Below are positions 1 through 6,163 of a DNA stretch of 11,395 bases, one piece after another. The translations under genes and the position numbers were made by a program. Source of the stretch: Comamonadaceae bacterium (GTDB lineage Bacteria; Pseudomonadota; Gammaproteobacteria; Burkholderiales; Burkholderiaceae_C); contig CANJXV010000053.1 of the NCBI GenBank assembly GCA_947478935.1, positions 1 to 11,395 on the forward strand. Direction: 5' to 3'. The notes under the pieces were generated by a model. The model saw nothing but the letters and a program-made list of their open reading frames with translations, searched no databases and had not been told where the DNA came from. Each line of letters begins with the position of its first letter. Within the stretch, counting starts at the first letter, position 1.

Positions 1-419
1 AGCACATCATTGGCACCACGGTGCGACAACAAACGGTAGTGCGCCGCCTCGTGCGAAAGGATAAACAAACTGTGCTGCGCGATGCCCATCAAAGCGATAC
101 CCGCCAGCATCCACGGGCTACCCCACAGGCCCATGATCAGCGCGCCCGCAGCGAAAAGCAACACACCGGTTTGCACCATCGCAAATAACGAACGCAGATC
201 GTCCAGTTGGGTGAAAGGCAACAGTTCTTGCGCGCTAAGCGCTTTACGAGCCTGGGCATTGAGGGCGCCGGGGGCGCGCAAGTCGTCACGGAATTCTTCA
301 CCTCGCACCGGGCTACCGGGCGACGCAAGTAGGGCGTCCGGCGCAGCGGGACTGGTCGGCACATTCGCAGTTGGGCAAGCCAAGTCTGCGGCCTTGGAGA
401 GTGCGCTGTCCTGTTGCAT
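1..419 (-). CDS. Membrane fatty acid desaturase, N-terminal part (3' end cut by window edge)
   Basis: About 140 residues are visible, running off the left edge. The ATG at 419 follows an AGGAG about 8 nt upstream, which supports this start. Residues 1-80 are polar and rich in Pro and Ala. Residues about 81-121 form one or two hydrophobic helices, and then comes HEAAH at residues 123-127 followed by YRLLSHRGANDVL. In the membrane fatty acid desaturase family (PF00487), HxxxH directly after a transmembrane helix is the first of three histidine boxes that bind the di-iron centre. Boxes two and three would lie beyond the window. The role would be oxygen-dependent insertion of a double bond, or hydroxylation, in a membrane lipid or related substrate. 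It starts 40 nt after the MDR gene on the same strand with no evident terminator between, so cotranscription is possible. Beta-carotene hydroxylase-like relatives share the fold and cannot be excluded. Confidence 0.82.
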   Translation of the reverse strand, partial: MQQDSALSKAADLACPTANVPTSPAAPDALLASPGSPVRGEEFRDDLRAPGALNAQARKALSAQELLPFTQLDDLRSLFAMVQTGVLLFAAGALIMGLWGSPWMLAGIALMGIAQHSLFILSHEAAHYRLLSHRGANDV

Positions 420-459
420 CCTGCTTGCTCCTGAATATGTAGCCGAGCACTGGGCCGGG

Positions 460-1476
460 CTAAATCAACTTCACCAATTGTTTGCCGAAATTGCGCCCTT
501 GAAGCAGTCCCAAAAAGGCGTCGGGGGCACTTTCAATACCCTGGGCAATCGTCTCACGCGCACGCAATGCGCCGCTGGCCACCAAGCCGCCCAATTCGGC
601 TAAGGCCGCCGGCCAAACTTGCGGATGTTCGCTCACGATAAAGCCCTGAAAACGCAGGCGCTGCATCAATATCAGCTGTGGTGTCGTCATGGGGATCGGC
701 GATCCGTTGTACCCGGCAATCATGCCGCAAACCGCGACACGACCAAAGGCATTCATTAAAGGCAAAACCGCGTTCATCACCATGCCGCCCACGTTTTCAA
801 AATAGCCTTCAATGCCTTGCGGGCAAACCGTGTGTAAACCAGCAGACAGACTGGCAGCATCGGCATGTTGCTTGTAATCTACGCAGGCATCAAAGCCCAG
901 CTCGTTGACCACATAAGCGCACTTATCGGCGCCACCGGCCACACCCACCACCCGGCAACCACGCGCTTTTGCCAGGGCGCCAAAAGCACTACCCACCGCG
1001 CCCGAGGCCGCGCTCACCACCAAGGTGTCTCCCGCCTTGGGCGCGATGATGTGAACCAATCCGTAATACGCTGTTACGCCGGGCATGCCTACGGCGCCTA
1101 GATAGGCGCTTAAGGGTACGCGGGTGTCATCGACCCTGCGCAGCAGGCCAGTCATAGCCGAAGTAACCAAGCCGTATTCCTGCCAGCCGCCCATGCCTAC
1201 GACTTTGTCACCCACGGCAAAGCCCGGGTTGCGTGATTCGATCACTTCGCCCACGGTGCCGCCGATCATCGTCTGCGCAAGGGCTTGCGGCTGGGCATAG
1301 CTTTTGGCGTCGTTCATGCGCCCGCGCATATACGGGTCTAGGCTGAGGTAGTGGTGGCGCACCAGCACCTCGCCCTCGTCCACCTCGGGCGTTGGGCTGC
1401 TGACCAAACTGAAATTGTCCAAGTCTGGCTGCCCTACGGGGCGGCTTGCGAGGTGGATTTGGCGGTTCATTGGCAT
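460..1476 (-). CDS. CurA/PTGR-like NADP-dependent MDR oxidoreductase
   Basis: This 338-residue zinc-free medium-chain dehydrogenase/reductase belongs to the group containing E. coli CurA and mammalian prostaglandin/leukotriene reductases. Members use NADPH to reduce the C=C bond of alpha,beta-unsaturated carbonyl compounds in the cytoplasm. Visible signatures are SLDPYMRGRM at 45-54, typical of this subgroup, the nucleotide-binding AASGAVGSAFG at 156-166 and FENVGG at 226-231. Length is normal for the family. An in-frame GTG at 1485 would overlap the upstream stop by 4 nt (GTGA), but the only good ribosome site, GGAG at 1485-1488, would then touch the start codon. The ATG at 1476 sits 8 nt after GGAG and is preferred. 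It follows the thioesterase gene by 5 nt and so belongs to the SDR-thioesterase-MDR set. Detoxification of reactive enals or enones from lipids is plausible, but the substrate is unknown. Confidence 0.88.
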   Translation of the reverse strand: MPMNRQIHLASRPVGQPDLDNFSLVSSPTPEVDEGEVLVRHHYLSLDPYMRGRMNDAKSYAQPQALAQTMIGGTVGEVIESRNPGFAVGDKVVGMGGWQEYGLVTSAMTGLLRRVDDTRVPLSAYLGAVGMPGVTAYYGLVHIIAPKAGDTLVVSAASGAVGSAFGALAKARGCRVVGVAGGADKCAYVVNELGFDACVDYKQHADAASLSAGLHTVCPQGIEGYFENVGGMVMNAVLPLMNAFGRVAVCGMIAGYNGSPIPMTTPQLILMQRLRFQGFIVSEHPQVWPAALAELGGLVASGALRARETIAQGIESAPDAFLGLLQGRNFGKQLVKLI

Positions 1477-1481
1477 AAGGT

Positions 1482-1970
1482 TCACTCCGTGTTGCTACCG
1501 CTGGCTGCACGCTGCAAAAGCGTGGCCGAGCGGCCTACTTCTTTCAGGTATTTGAAGGTGCCAAGCGCCATAGCGCAGGCCCGACCCTTGGCGTCGTAAA
1601 TCGTGGATTGCGTGAAGGCCAGTGTGGCGGTGCGCTGCAGTAGCTGGCCACGGGCGGTCAAGGGGCCGCTAGCCGCTTGCATAAAACTAGTTTTCATCTC
1701 GATGGTCACCACGCCCTGCCCTGGTGTATCACTGCGCGCTGCAGTGGCCATGGACACATCGAGCAAAGTCATAATCGCGCCGCCATGCGTTACACCCAGC
1801 GAATTTTGGTGTTCGGGCAGCGGCGCATAGCTGATTTCAGAATGGCCGGCGGCGCAATGATCTAGACTAAACCCCATGTGCGCGACGAAGGGTATTTGCA
1901 GCCCTTCGCCGCCTAAGCTGCGCCAGGTGGCCGCAGCATTTTCGGCTGCGGACCGCACGTCTTCAGCCAC
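1482..1970 (-). CDS. PaaI-like hotdog-fold thioesterase
   Basis: This 162-residue protein of the PaaI/YdiI-type hotdog thioesterase family hydrolyses acyl-CoA (or acyl-ACP) thioesters to free acid and CoA in the cytoplasm, typically as a tetramer. The core signature is HQNSLGVTHGGAIMTLLD at 54-71. It includes the HGG turn (62-64), an upstream Asn (N56) and D71, which matches the catalytic acid of PaaI enzymes. The hotdog sheet continues through VVTIEMKTSFMQAA and TIYDAKGRACAMALGTFKYL. The start is a GTG at 1970, overlapping the end of the SDR gene by 8 nt. A TGA two codons upstream in the same frame rules out a longer form, but a GTG at 1958 is possible and the ribosome site is poor. Given the overlap, coupled translation is likely. 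The role is probably clearing stalled or non-metabolisable acyl-CoAs and recycling CoA, but specificity cannot be read from sequence. Confidence 0.85.
   Translation of the reverse strand: MAEDVRSAAENAAATWRSLGGEGLQIPFVAHMGFSLDHCAAGHSEISYAPLPEHQNSLGVTHGGAIMTLLDVSMATAARSDTPGQGVVTIEMKTSFMQAASGPLTARGQLLQRTATLAFTQSTIYDAKGRACAMALGTFKYLKEVGRSATLLQRAASGSNTE
1485..1488 (-). promoter_or_regulatory. Shine-Dalgarno site deciding the MDR gene start
   Basis: GGAG on the minus strand lies 8 nt before the ATG at 1476, inside the last codons of the thioesterase gene. It overlaps the alternative GTG at 1485, so that GTG cannot use it. This points to the ATG at 1476 and suggests translation coupled to termination of the upstream gene. 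Confidence 0.6.
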
Positions 1971-2754
1971 CCGTCACCACGCTCACACCACCATCGACCG
2001 CGAGCCATTGGCCAGTAATGTGCTTGCCGGCGTCGGAGGCGTACAGCAGGCACAGGCCTTTGAGGTCTTCGTCATCACCCAAGCGCTTGAGCGGCGCGTG
2101 CGAAGCCAGTCGCTCTTCGCCCATGGCTTTGAGCGTACCGGCCGTCATTTTGCTGGGGAAAAAGCCCGGGCAAATCGCGTTGACCGTGATGTTGTACTTG
2201 CCCCATTCAGCACCAAGGGTGCGGGTGAAGTTGATAACCGCGCCTTTGGATGTGTTGTAGGCCAGGGTGTTCATACCTTCGGGGTTGCCGCCCAAGCCGG
2301 CAATCGAAGCCACATTGATGATGCGCCCCGCGCGCCGCGCAATCATGCTTTTCTTGGCAATCGCTTGGCTCAGTAGAAAGTAACCGCGCACATTAAGGTT
2401 CATCACCTTGTCCCAAGCGTCTATGGGGTGGTCTTCGGCGGGAGAGCCCCAGGCCGCACCAGCGTTGTTGACCAATATGTCCACGTCGCCCATGCGTTGC
2501 AGGGTTTCGTCGGCCAGGCGTGCAATTTCGTTGTCTTTGGCGCAATCGGCGGCTATCCATCGGGCGTCAATGCCTGCAGCTTGCAGCTCGGCAGTGGCCT
2601 GCTCCAAGTCTTCGGCTTTGCGGGAGCTAAGCATGATCTTGGCACCGGCTTCGCCCAGTGCATGGGCCATTTGCAAACCCAGACCACGCGAGCCGCCGGT
2701 CACCAGCGCAGTTTTGCCGGTCAGATCAAACAATTGTTGAATAGTACGAGTCAT
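1963..2754 (-). CDS. SDR family NAD(P)-dependent oxidoreductase (3-oxoacyl reductase-like)
   Basis: This is a 263-residue classical short-chain dehydrogenase/reductase. Visible elements are the cofactor motif TGGSRGLG (19-26), NNAG (96-99), structural/catalytic N121, S150 and the YxxxK pair Y166/K170, followed by the PG motif (CPGFFPSKMTAGT). The protein is complete with all catalytic residues. The classical SDR reaction is reversible oxidation of an alcohol to a ketone. Given the acyl-CoA neighbours, a 3-hydroxyacyl or 3-oxoacyl substrate is a reasonable guess but not proven. The ATG at 2754 gives the normal N-terminus, a short lead then TGKTALVTGG. An upstream ATG at 2799 would add 15 residues with no family support. 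The ribosome site is weak (GGA about 8 nt upstream). It is the first gene of the SDR-thioesterase-MDR set and follows a 131-nt gap, so it may have its own promoter. Confidence 0.9.
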   Translation of the reverse strand: MTRTIQQLFDLTGKTALVTGGSRGLGLQMAHALGEAGAKIMLSSRKAEDLEQATAELQAAGIDARWIAADCAKDNEIARLADETLQRMGDVDILVNNAGAAWGSPAEDHPIDAWDKVMNLNVRGYFLLSQAIAKKSMIARRAGRIINVASIAGLGGNPEGMNTLAYNTSKGAVINFTRTLGAEWGKYNITVNAICPGFFPSKMTAGTLKAMGEERLASHAPLKRLGDDEDLKGLCLLYASDAGKHITGQWLAVDGGVSVVTGG

Positions 2755-2885
2755 AGGGGGTTCCAAATTAGAGTGAAGAAAAGCCAGCCGCAAATGCAAG
2801 GATTTTTACCCCTTGCCGGCCGACAGCATGTCGCACCAGCGATACCCGTACAAAAAGAGCTGCCGGGCCACGTAGCCTAAGAAAC
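2755..2885 (-). other. 131-nt intergenic gap before the SDR gene
   Basis: No gene is seen here. Downstream of the small membrane protein, the minus strand has a T5 tract (AGCTCTTTTTG) preceded only by an imperfect short hairpin, so a rho-independent terminator is not convincing. Nearer the SDR start, a poor sigma70-like pair (TTGCGG, 17 nt, TAATTT) can be drawn, but each hexamer matches consensus at only about half its positions. The gap may separate two transcription units or simply be a leader. Sequence alone does not decide. Confidence 0.3.
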
Positions 2886-3113
2886 TCAGTCTTCTTCGCG
2901 CAGCCGCGAGCGAACCACAATCAGCGCCACACCTGCCGCCACGGCCAATAGGCCGCAAGCCAAGAGGACCACGTGGCCCTGGGCACCGGCGTCACGGGCA
3001 AAGCCAGATAGCACAATGGAAATCAAGCCACCGTAAATGAGGATCCAGATCACGCGCTCAAGGCGCAATAGGCGCACGTCGGTGGTGCCGTTGTACTTCT
3101 TAAAAAATGCCAT
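2886..3113 (-). CDS. Small two-helix membrane protein of unknown function
   Basis: This 75-residue protein is not recognised from any named family. It begins MAFFKKYNGTTDVR, then has two hydrophobic segments at about 21-39 (VIWILIYGGLISIVLSGFA) and 47-67, joined by a short polar loop, and ends in a charged tail RSRLREED. By the positive-inside rule both ends probably face the cytoplasm. The ATG at 3113 follows a strong GGAGG with 7-nt spacing. Its A is also the last base of the TAA of the acyl-CoA dehydrogenase gene (TAATG), so translation is probably coupled. A GTG- or ATG-initiated longer form starting at 3143 would lie inside the dehydrogenase gene and lacks such a site. The tight link suggests a role near beta-oxidation, perhaps a membrane anchor or quinone-side partner, but that is speculation. 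Confidence 0.75.
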   Translation of the reverse strand: MAFFKKYNGTTDVRLLRLERVIWILIYGGLISIVLSGFARDAGAQGHVVLLACGLLAVAAGVALIVVRSRLREED

Positions 3114-4966
3114 TAAAAAGCCTCCGCGGGAAATGTTGCGCAAGTCATATCCCTAGATTCAACCACAGACAACCAGGCACCAATTTTCGGCAACTCATAG
3201 TGGAAGAAAAACTGGGCAGCACCCAATCGCCCTTGGGTTGCCGCACCATGCCCTTGCGGATCCGCCTCTAGTGCGGCGCAGGCTACGTCCAGCCAGATCC
3301 AGGCCAACACTGTGTGGCCAAAGGCCTGCATATAGGGTACAGCGTTGGCCAGGGCCTCGCCGGGTACGCCAGTAGACCAAGCGGCGCGGGTAGCCGCACC
3401 CACGTGTGCCAGCGCCAAACCAAGGGCTGCCGCGTGGCCGCCCAGCGCCGCATGGCTGCTCGCCCGGGCCATGGTGGTTTGCATGCGCGCTGACAGCAAT
3501 TGCATGCCTTTGCCGTTTTCCATCAGCACTTTGCGGCCCAGCAGGTCTAGCGCCTGAATGCCATGGGTACCTTCGTGGATCATGTTGAGGCGGTTGTCGC
3601 GCCAATATTGCTCCACCGGAAAGTCCCGCGTATAGCCGTAGCCGCCGTGTACCTGGATAGCCAGCGAATTGGCTTCCAAACACCATTCGCTCGGCCAACT
3701 CTTGGCAATCGGGGTAAGCACTTCGAGCAAAAGCCGCGCCTCGTCTGCAGACGCGGCCTCGGCCGTGTGCTGTTCATCCACCAATCGGGCGCAGTACAAA
3801 GCCAGCGCCAATGCGCCTTCGCCATAGGCTTTTTGGGCCAAGAGCATCCGCTTGATATCGGTGTGCTCAATGATGCGCACTTGCGGCTGAGCGGCGTCTT
3901 TGCCACCGGCGCCCATGGGGCGACCCTGGGGCCGATTTTGCGCGTAGTCCAACGCTGCGTAGTAACCGGCCAGGCCGAGCATGGTGGCCGCAATGCCAAC
4001 GCCGATGCGCGCTTCATTCATCATGTGGAACATACAGCGCAAACCTTCACCGGGCTGACCCACCAGATAGCCGATAGCGCCCGAGCCCTTGCCGTCCAGA
4101 CCGGCGCTGCTGCCCACCGCAAACTTGCCCTCGCCGAAATTGAGCAAGGTATTGGTCGTTCCGCGCCAGCCCAGCTTGTGATTGAGTCCGGCCAGCGCCA
4201 CGTCATTACGCACACCGGTCAACTCGCCATTTGCATCGACCATCTTTTTGGGCACGATAAACAGCGAAATGCCGCGTGTGCCGGGCACCAGCTTGCCCTG
4301 TGCATCCGGGATTTTTGCCAGTACCAGATGGATGATGTTCTCGCTAAGCTCATGCTCGCCGCTTGAGATCCACATCTTGTTGCCTTTGAGGCGGTAACGC
4401 GGACCTAAGGCGTCGGCCGCATGGTCATCGCCATCGGGTACCGCACGGGTCACAATATCCGACAGGCTGGATCCTGCTTGCGGCTCACTCAAACACATCG
4501 TGCCCGAAAAGCGGCCCGAAAACTCCTGCAGGGCAAATACCCTTTTTTGCGTCTCGGTGCCATGCACCATCAGCAAATTAGCGTTGCCCGTGGTGAGCAT
4601 ATTGGTGACAATGCCGACCGAAGCACAGGCAAAAAATGCGTTGGCCGCGGCCTCAACACTGTAGGGCAGTTGCATGCCGCCGATGCCATAGTCCTGCGCT
4701 GCGCTGAGCATGCCAGATGCAGCATACGCATCTGCAGCGTCTTGGCTAGCCTGCGGCAATATGACCTTCTCGCCGTCAAAGCGAGGCTCCTCCATGTCCA
4801 CCAGGCGGTTAAACGGTGCGAATTTTTCGCGCGCAATGCGCTCGCAGGTGTCGAGCACCGCGTCAAAGGTTTCGCGCGAATGGTCGGCAAAGCGCGCACG
4901 GCTACTGAGCTGCTCTGTGCGCAACCAATCGTGCAGCAAAAAATCGATGGTTGCGCGCAGCTTCAT
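3113..4966 (-). CDS. Long acyl-CoA dehydrogenase (DmdC/FadE5-type)
   Basis: This 617-residue FAD enzyme catalyses the first beta-oxidation step, acyl-CoA to trans-2-enoyl-CoA, passing electrons to electron-transfer flavoprotein. At about 600 residues it belongs to the long group that includes DmdC (3-methylmercaptopropionyl-CoA dehydrogenase) and mycobacterial FadE5, not the roughly 380-residue classic forms. Domains in order are a short N-terminal segment, a helical N domain (about 30-150), a beta domain with MCLSEPQAGSS (157-166) and NKMWISSGEHELSE, then a helical C domain with HGGYGYTRDFPVEQYWRD (440-457). The catalytic base is most likely E465 in HEGTHGIQ. A further C-terminal domain covers about 485-617, as expected for this group. 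The ATG at 4966 has GGGA about 9 nt upstream. It lies 12 nt after the thiolase gene. Automated labels as DmdC are common for this type. In this context a general fatty acyl-CoA substrate is more likely. Confidence 0.92.
   Translation of the reverse strand: MKLRATIDFLLHDWLRTEQLSSRARFADHSRETFDAVLDTCERIAREKFAPFNRLVDMEEPRFDGEKVILPQASQDAADAYAASGMLSAAQDYGIGGMQLPYSVEAAANAFFACASVGIVTNMLTTGNANLLMVHGTETQKRVFALQEFSGRFSGTMCLSEPQAGSSLSDIVTRAVPDGDDHAADALGPRYRLKGNKMWISSGEHELSENIIHLVLAKIPDAQGKLVPGTRGISLFIVPKKMVDANGELTGVRNDVALAGLNHKLGWRGTTNTLLNFGEGKFAVGSSAGLDGKGSGAIGYLVGQPGEGLRCMFHMMNEARIGVGIAATMLGLAGYYAALDYAQNRPQGRPMGAGGKDAAQPQVRIIEHTDIKRMLLAQKAYGEGALALALYCARLVDEQHTAEAASADEARLLLEVLTPIAKSWPSEWCLEANSLAIQVHGGYGYTRDFPVEQYWRDNRLNMIHEGTHGIQALDLLGRKVLMENGKGMQLLSARMQTTMARASSHAALGGHAAALGLALAHVGAATRAAWSTGVPGEALANAVPYMQAFGHTVLAWIWLDVACAALEADPQGHGAATQGRLGAAQFFFHYELPKIGAWLSVVESRDMTCATFPAEAF
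3121..3125 (-). promoter_or_regulatory. Strong Shine-Dalgarno for the small membrane protein
   Basis: GGAGG lies 7 nt before the ATG at 3113, inside the last codons of the acyl-CoA dehydrogenase gene. It is one of the best ribosome sites in the window, which supports this small gene being real and fixes its start. Confidence 0.7.
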
Positions 4967-4978
4967 AGCAAACGTCCC

Positions 4979-6154
4979 TTACAAGACTTCGAAAATACCG
5001 GCAGCACCCATGCCGCCACCGATACACATAGTGACGCACACCCGCTTGGCACCACGGCGCTTGCCTTCGATCAAGGCGTGGCCGGTCAGGCGCTGCCCGC
5101 TCATGCCAAAGGGATGGCCCACTGCAATCGCTCCTCCGTTGACATTGAGTTTGTCAGCTGGAATGCCCAGCTTATCCCGGCAGTACAGCACTTGCACAGC
5201 AAAGGCTTCGTTCAATTCCCACAAGTCAATGTCGGCAACCGTCAGGCCCAAGCGCTTAAGTACTTTAGGGACCGCATACACGGGGCCAATGCCCATTTCG
5301 TCAGGCTCGCAACCGGCCACGGCAAAACCCAGGAAACGGCCCAGGGGTTTCAGCCCTTTTTGCTCGGCGATTTTTTCGTGCATCACGACCACCGCACCCG
5401 CGCCATCGGACAACTGGCTAGCATTACCCGCAGACACCATGCCCCCGGGCAACGCAGGACGCAAATCTTTAATGCCTTCATAAGTGGTACCAGCACGAAT
5501 GCCTTCGTCATCACTCACCGTCACTTGCTTGGTCATCATGCCCATTACTTTGTCGGCCACACCCATGGTGACTTTGATCGGCGCGATCTCGTCCTTGAAC
5601 AGACCTTTTCCCAAAGCGGCGGAGGCTTTTTGCTGGCTGGCCGCGCCGTACTGGTCCATGGCCTCGCGGCTGATGTTGTAGCGCTTGGCCACTTGCTCAG
5701 CGGTTTGCAACATAGCCCAATAGACCTCGGGCTTGTTCTTTTGCAGCCAGGGGTCGGCCAGCATATGTTTATTCATTTCCTGCGCGGTGCAGGAGATGGC
5801 TTCCAAGCCACCGGCCACGTAGATATCGCCTTCATTGGCCAAAATGCGCTGCGCCGCCGTAGCGATGGTTTGCAGACCCGAAGAGCAAAAACGGTTGATC
5901 GTCATGCCCGAGACGCTTACCGGGCAACCGGCGCGAAGTGCAATCTGGCGCGCGATGTTGGCACCAGTGGCGCCTTCGGGCGTGCCGCAGCCCATGATGA
6001 CGTCATCGATTTCACCTGCTTCGATACCGGCGCGTTGGATGGCGTGTTCGACCACATGGCCGCCCATGGTGGCCCCATGGGTCATATTGAATGCGCCTTT
6101 CCAGCTTTTGGTCAGAGGGGTGCGGGCGGTGGAAACAATTACTGCTGAAGTCAT
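4979..6154 (-). CDS. fadA: Acetyl-CoA acyltransferase (3-ketoacyl-CoA thiolase, FadA-like)
   Basis: This 391-residue thiolase catalyses the last beta-oxidation step, CoA-dependent cleavage of 3-ketoacyl-CoA to acetyl-CoA and a shortened acyl-CoA. All family signatures are present: the acyl-accepting Cys in NRFCSSGLQ (C90), NEAF (315-318), the GHPFGMSG box with H347, and the second catalytic Cys in CIGGGMG (C377). Length matches the family. Biosynthetic acetyl-CoA acetyltransferases (PhaA/AtoB type) share the same residues, so the degradative assignment comes from its place 9 nt after the FadB-like gene and 12 nt before the acyl-CoA dehydrogenase. The ATG at 6154 has AAGGA 6 nt upstream. With the FadB-like protein it probably forms a trifunctional complex, as in E. 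coli FadAB, but no interface is readable here. Confidence 0.92.
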   Translation of the reverse strand: MTSAVIVSTARTPLTKSWKGAFNMTHGATMGGHVVEHAIQRAGIEAGEIDDVIMGCGTPEGATGANIARQIALRAGCPVSVSGMTINRFCSSGLQTIATAAQRILANEGDIYVAGGLEAISCTAQEMNKHMLADPWLQKNKPEVYWAMLQTAEQVAKRYNISREAMDQYGAASQQKASAALGKGLFKDEIAPIKVTMGVADKVMGMMTKQVTVSDDEGIRAGTTYEGIKDLRPALPGGMVSAGNASQLSDGAGAVVVMHEKIAEQKGLKPLGRFLGFAVAGCEPDEMGIGPVYAVPKVLKRLGLTVADIDLWELNEAFAVQVLYCRDKLGIPADKLNVNGGAIAVGHPFGMSGQRLTGHALIEGKRRGAKRVCVTMCIGGGMGAAGIFEVL

Positions 6155-6163
6155 GGCGGTTCC

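Noticed and set aside
420..459. Possible hairpin (AGCC...GGCT) between the MDR gene and the desaturase.
   Set aside because: The stem is only four pairs and has no T tract, so it is not a terminator.
2755..2799. 15-residue extension of the SDR protein from an upstream ATG.
   Set aside because: The residues do not resemble an SDR N-terminus, and the ATG at 2754 places the cofactor motif at the usual distance.
2840..2885. Possible rho-independent terminator after the small membrane protein.
   Set aside because: There is a T5 tract, but the preceding hairpin has only about four pairs with a long loop, too weak to call.
3563..4366. 267-codon plus-strand open frame within the acyl-CoA dehydrogenase.
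   Set aside because: It is antisense to a well-supported enzyme, has no family features and no convincing ribosome site.
4421..6148. 575-codon open frame on the plus strand, opposite the thiolase and the start of the acyl-CoA dehydrogenase.
   Set aside because: The minus strand here encodes two proteins with full catalytic motifs. The plus-strand product has no recognisable domain and looks like a byproduct of codon bias in the real genes.
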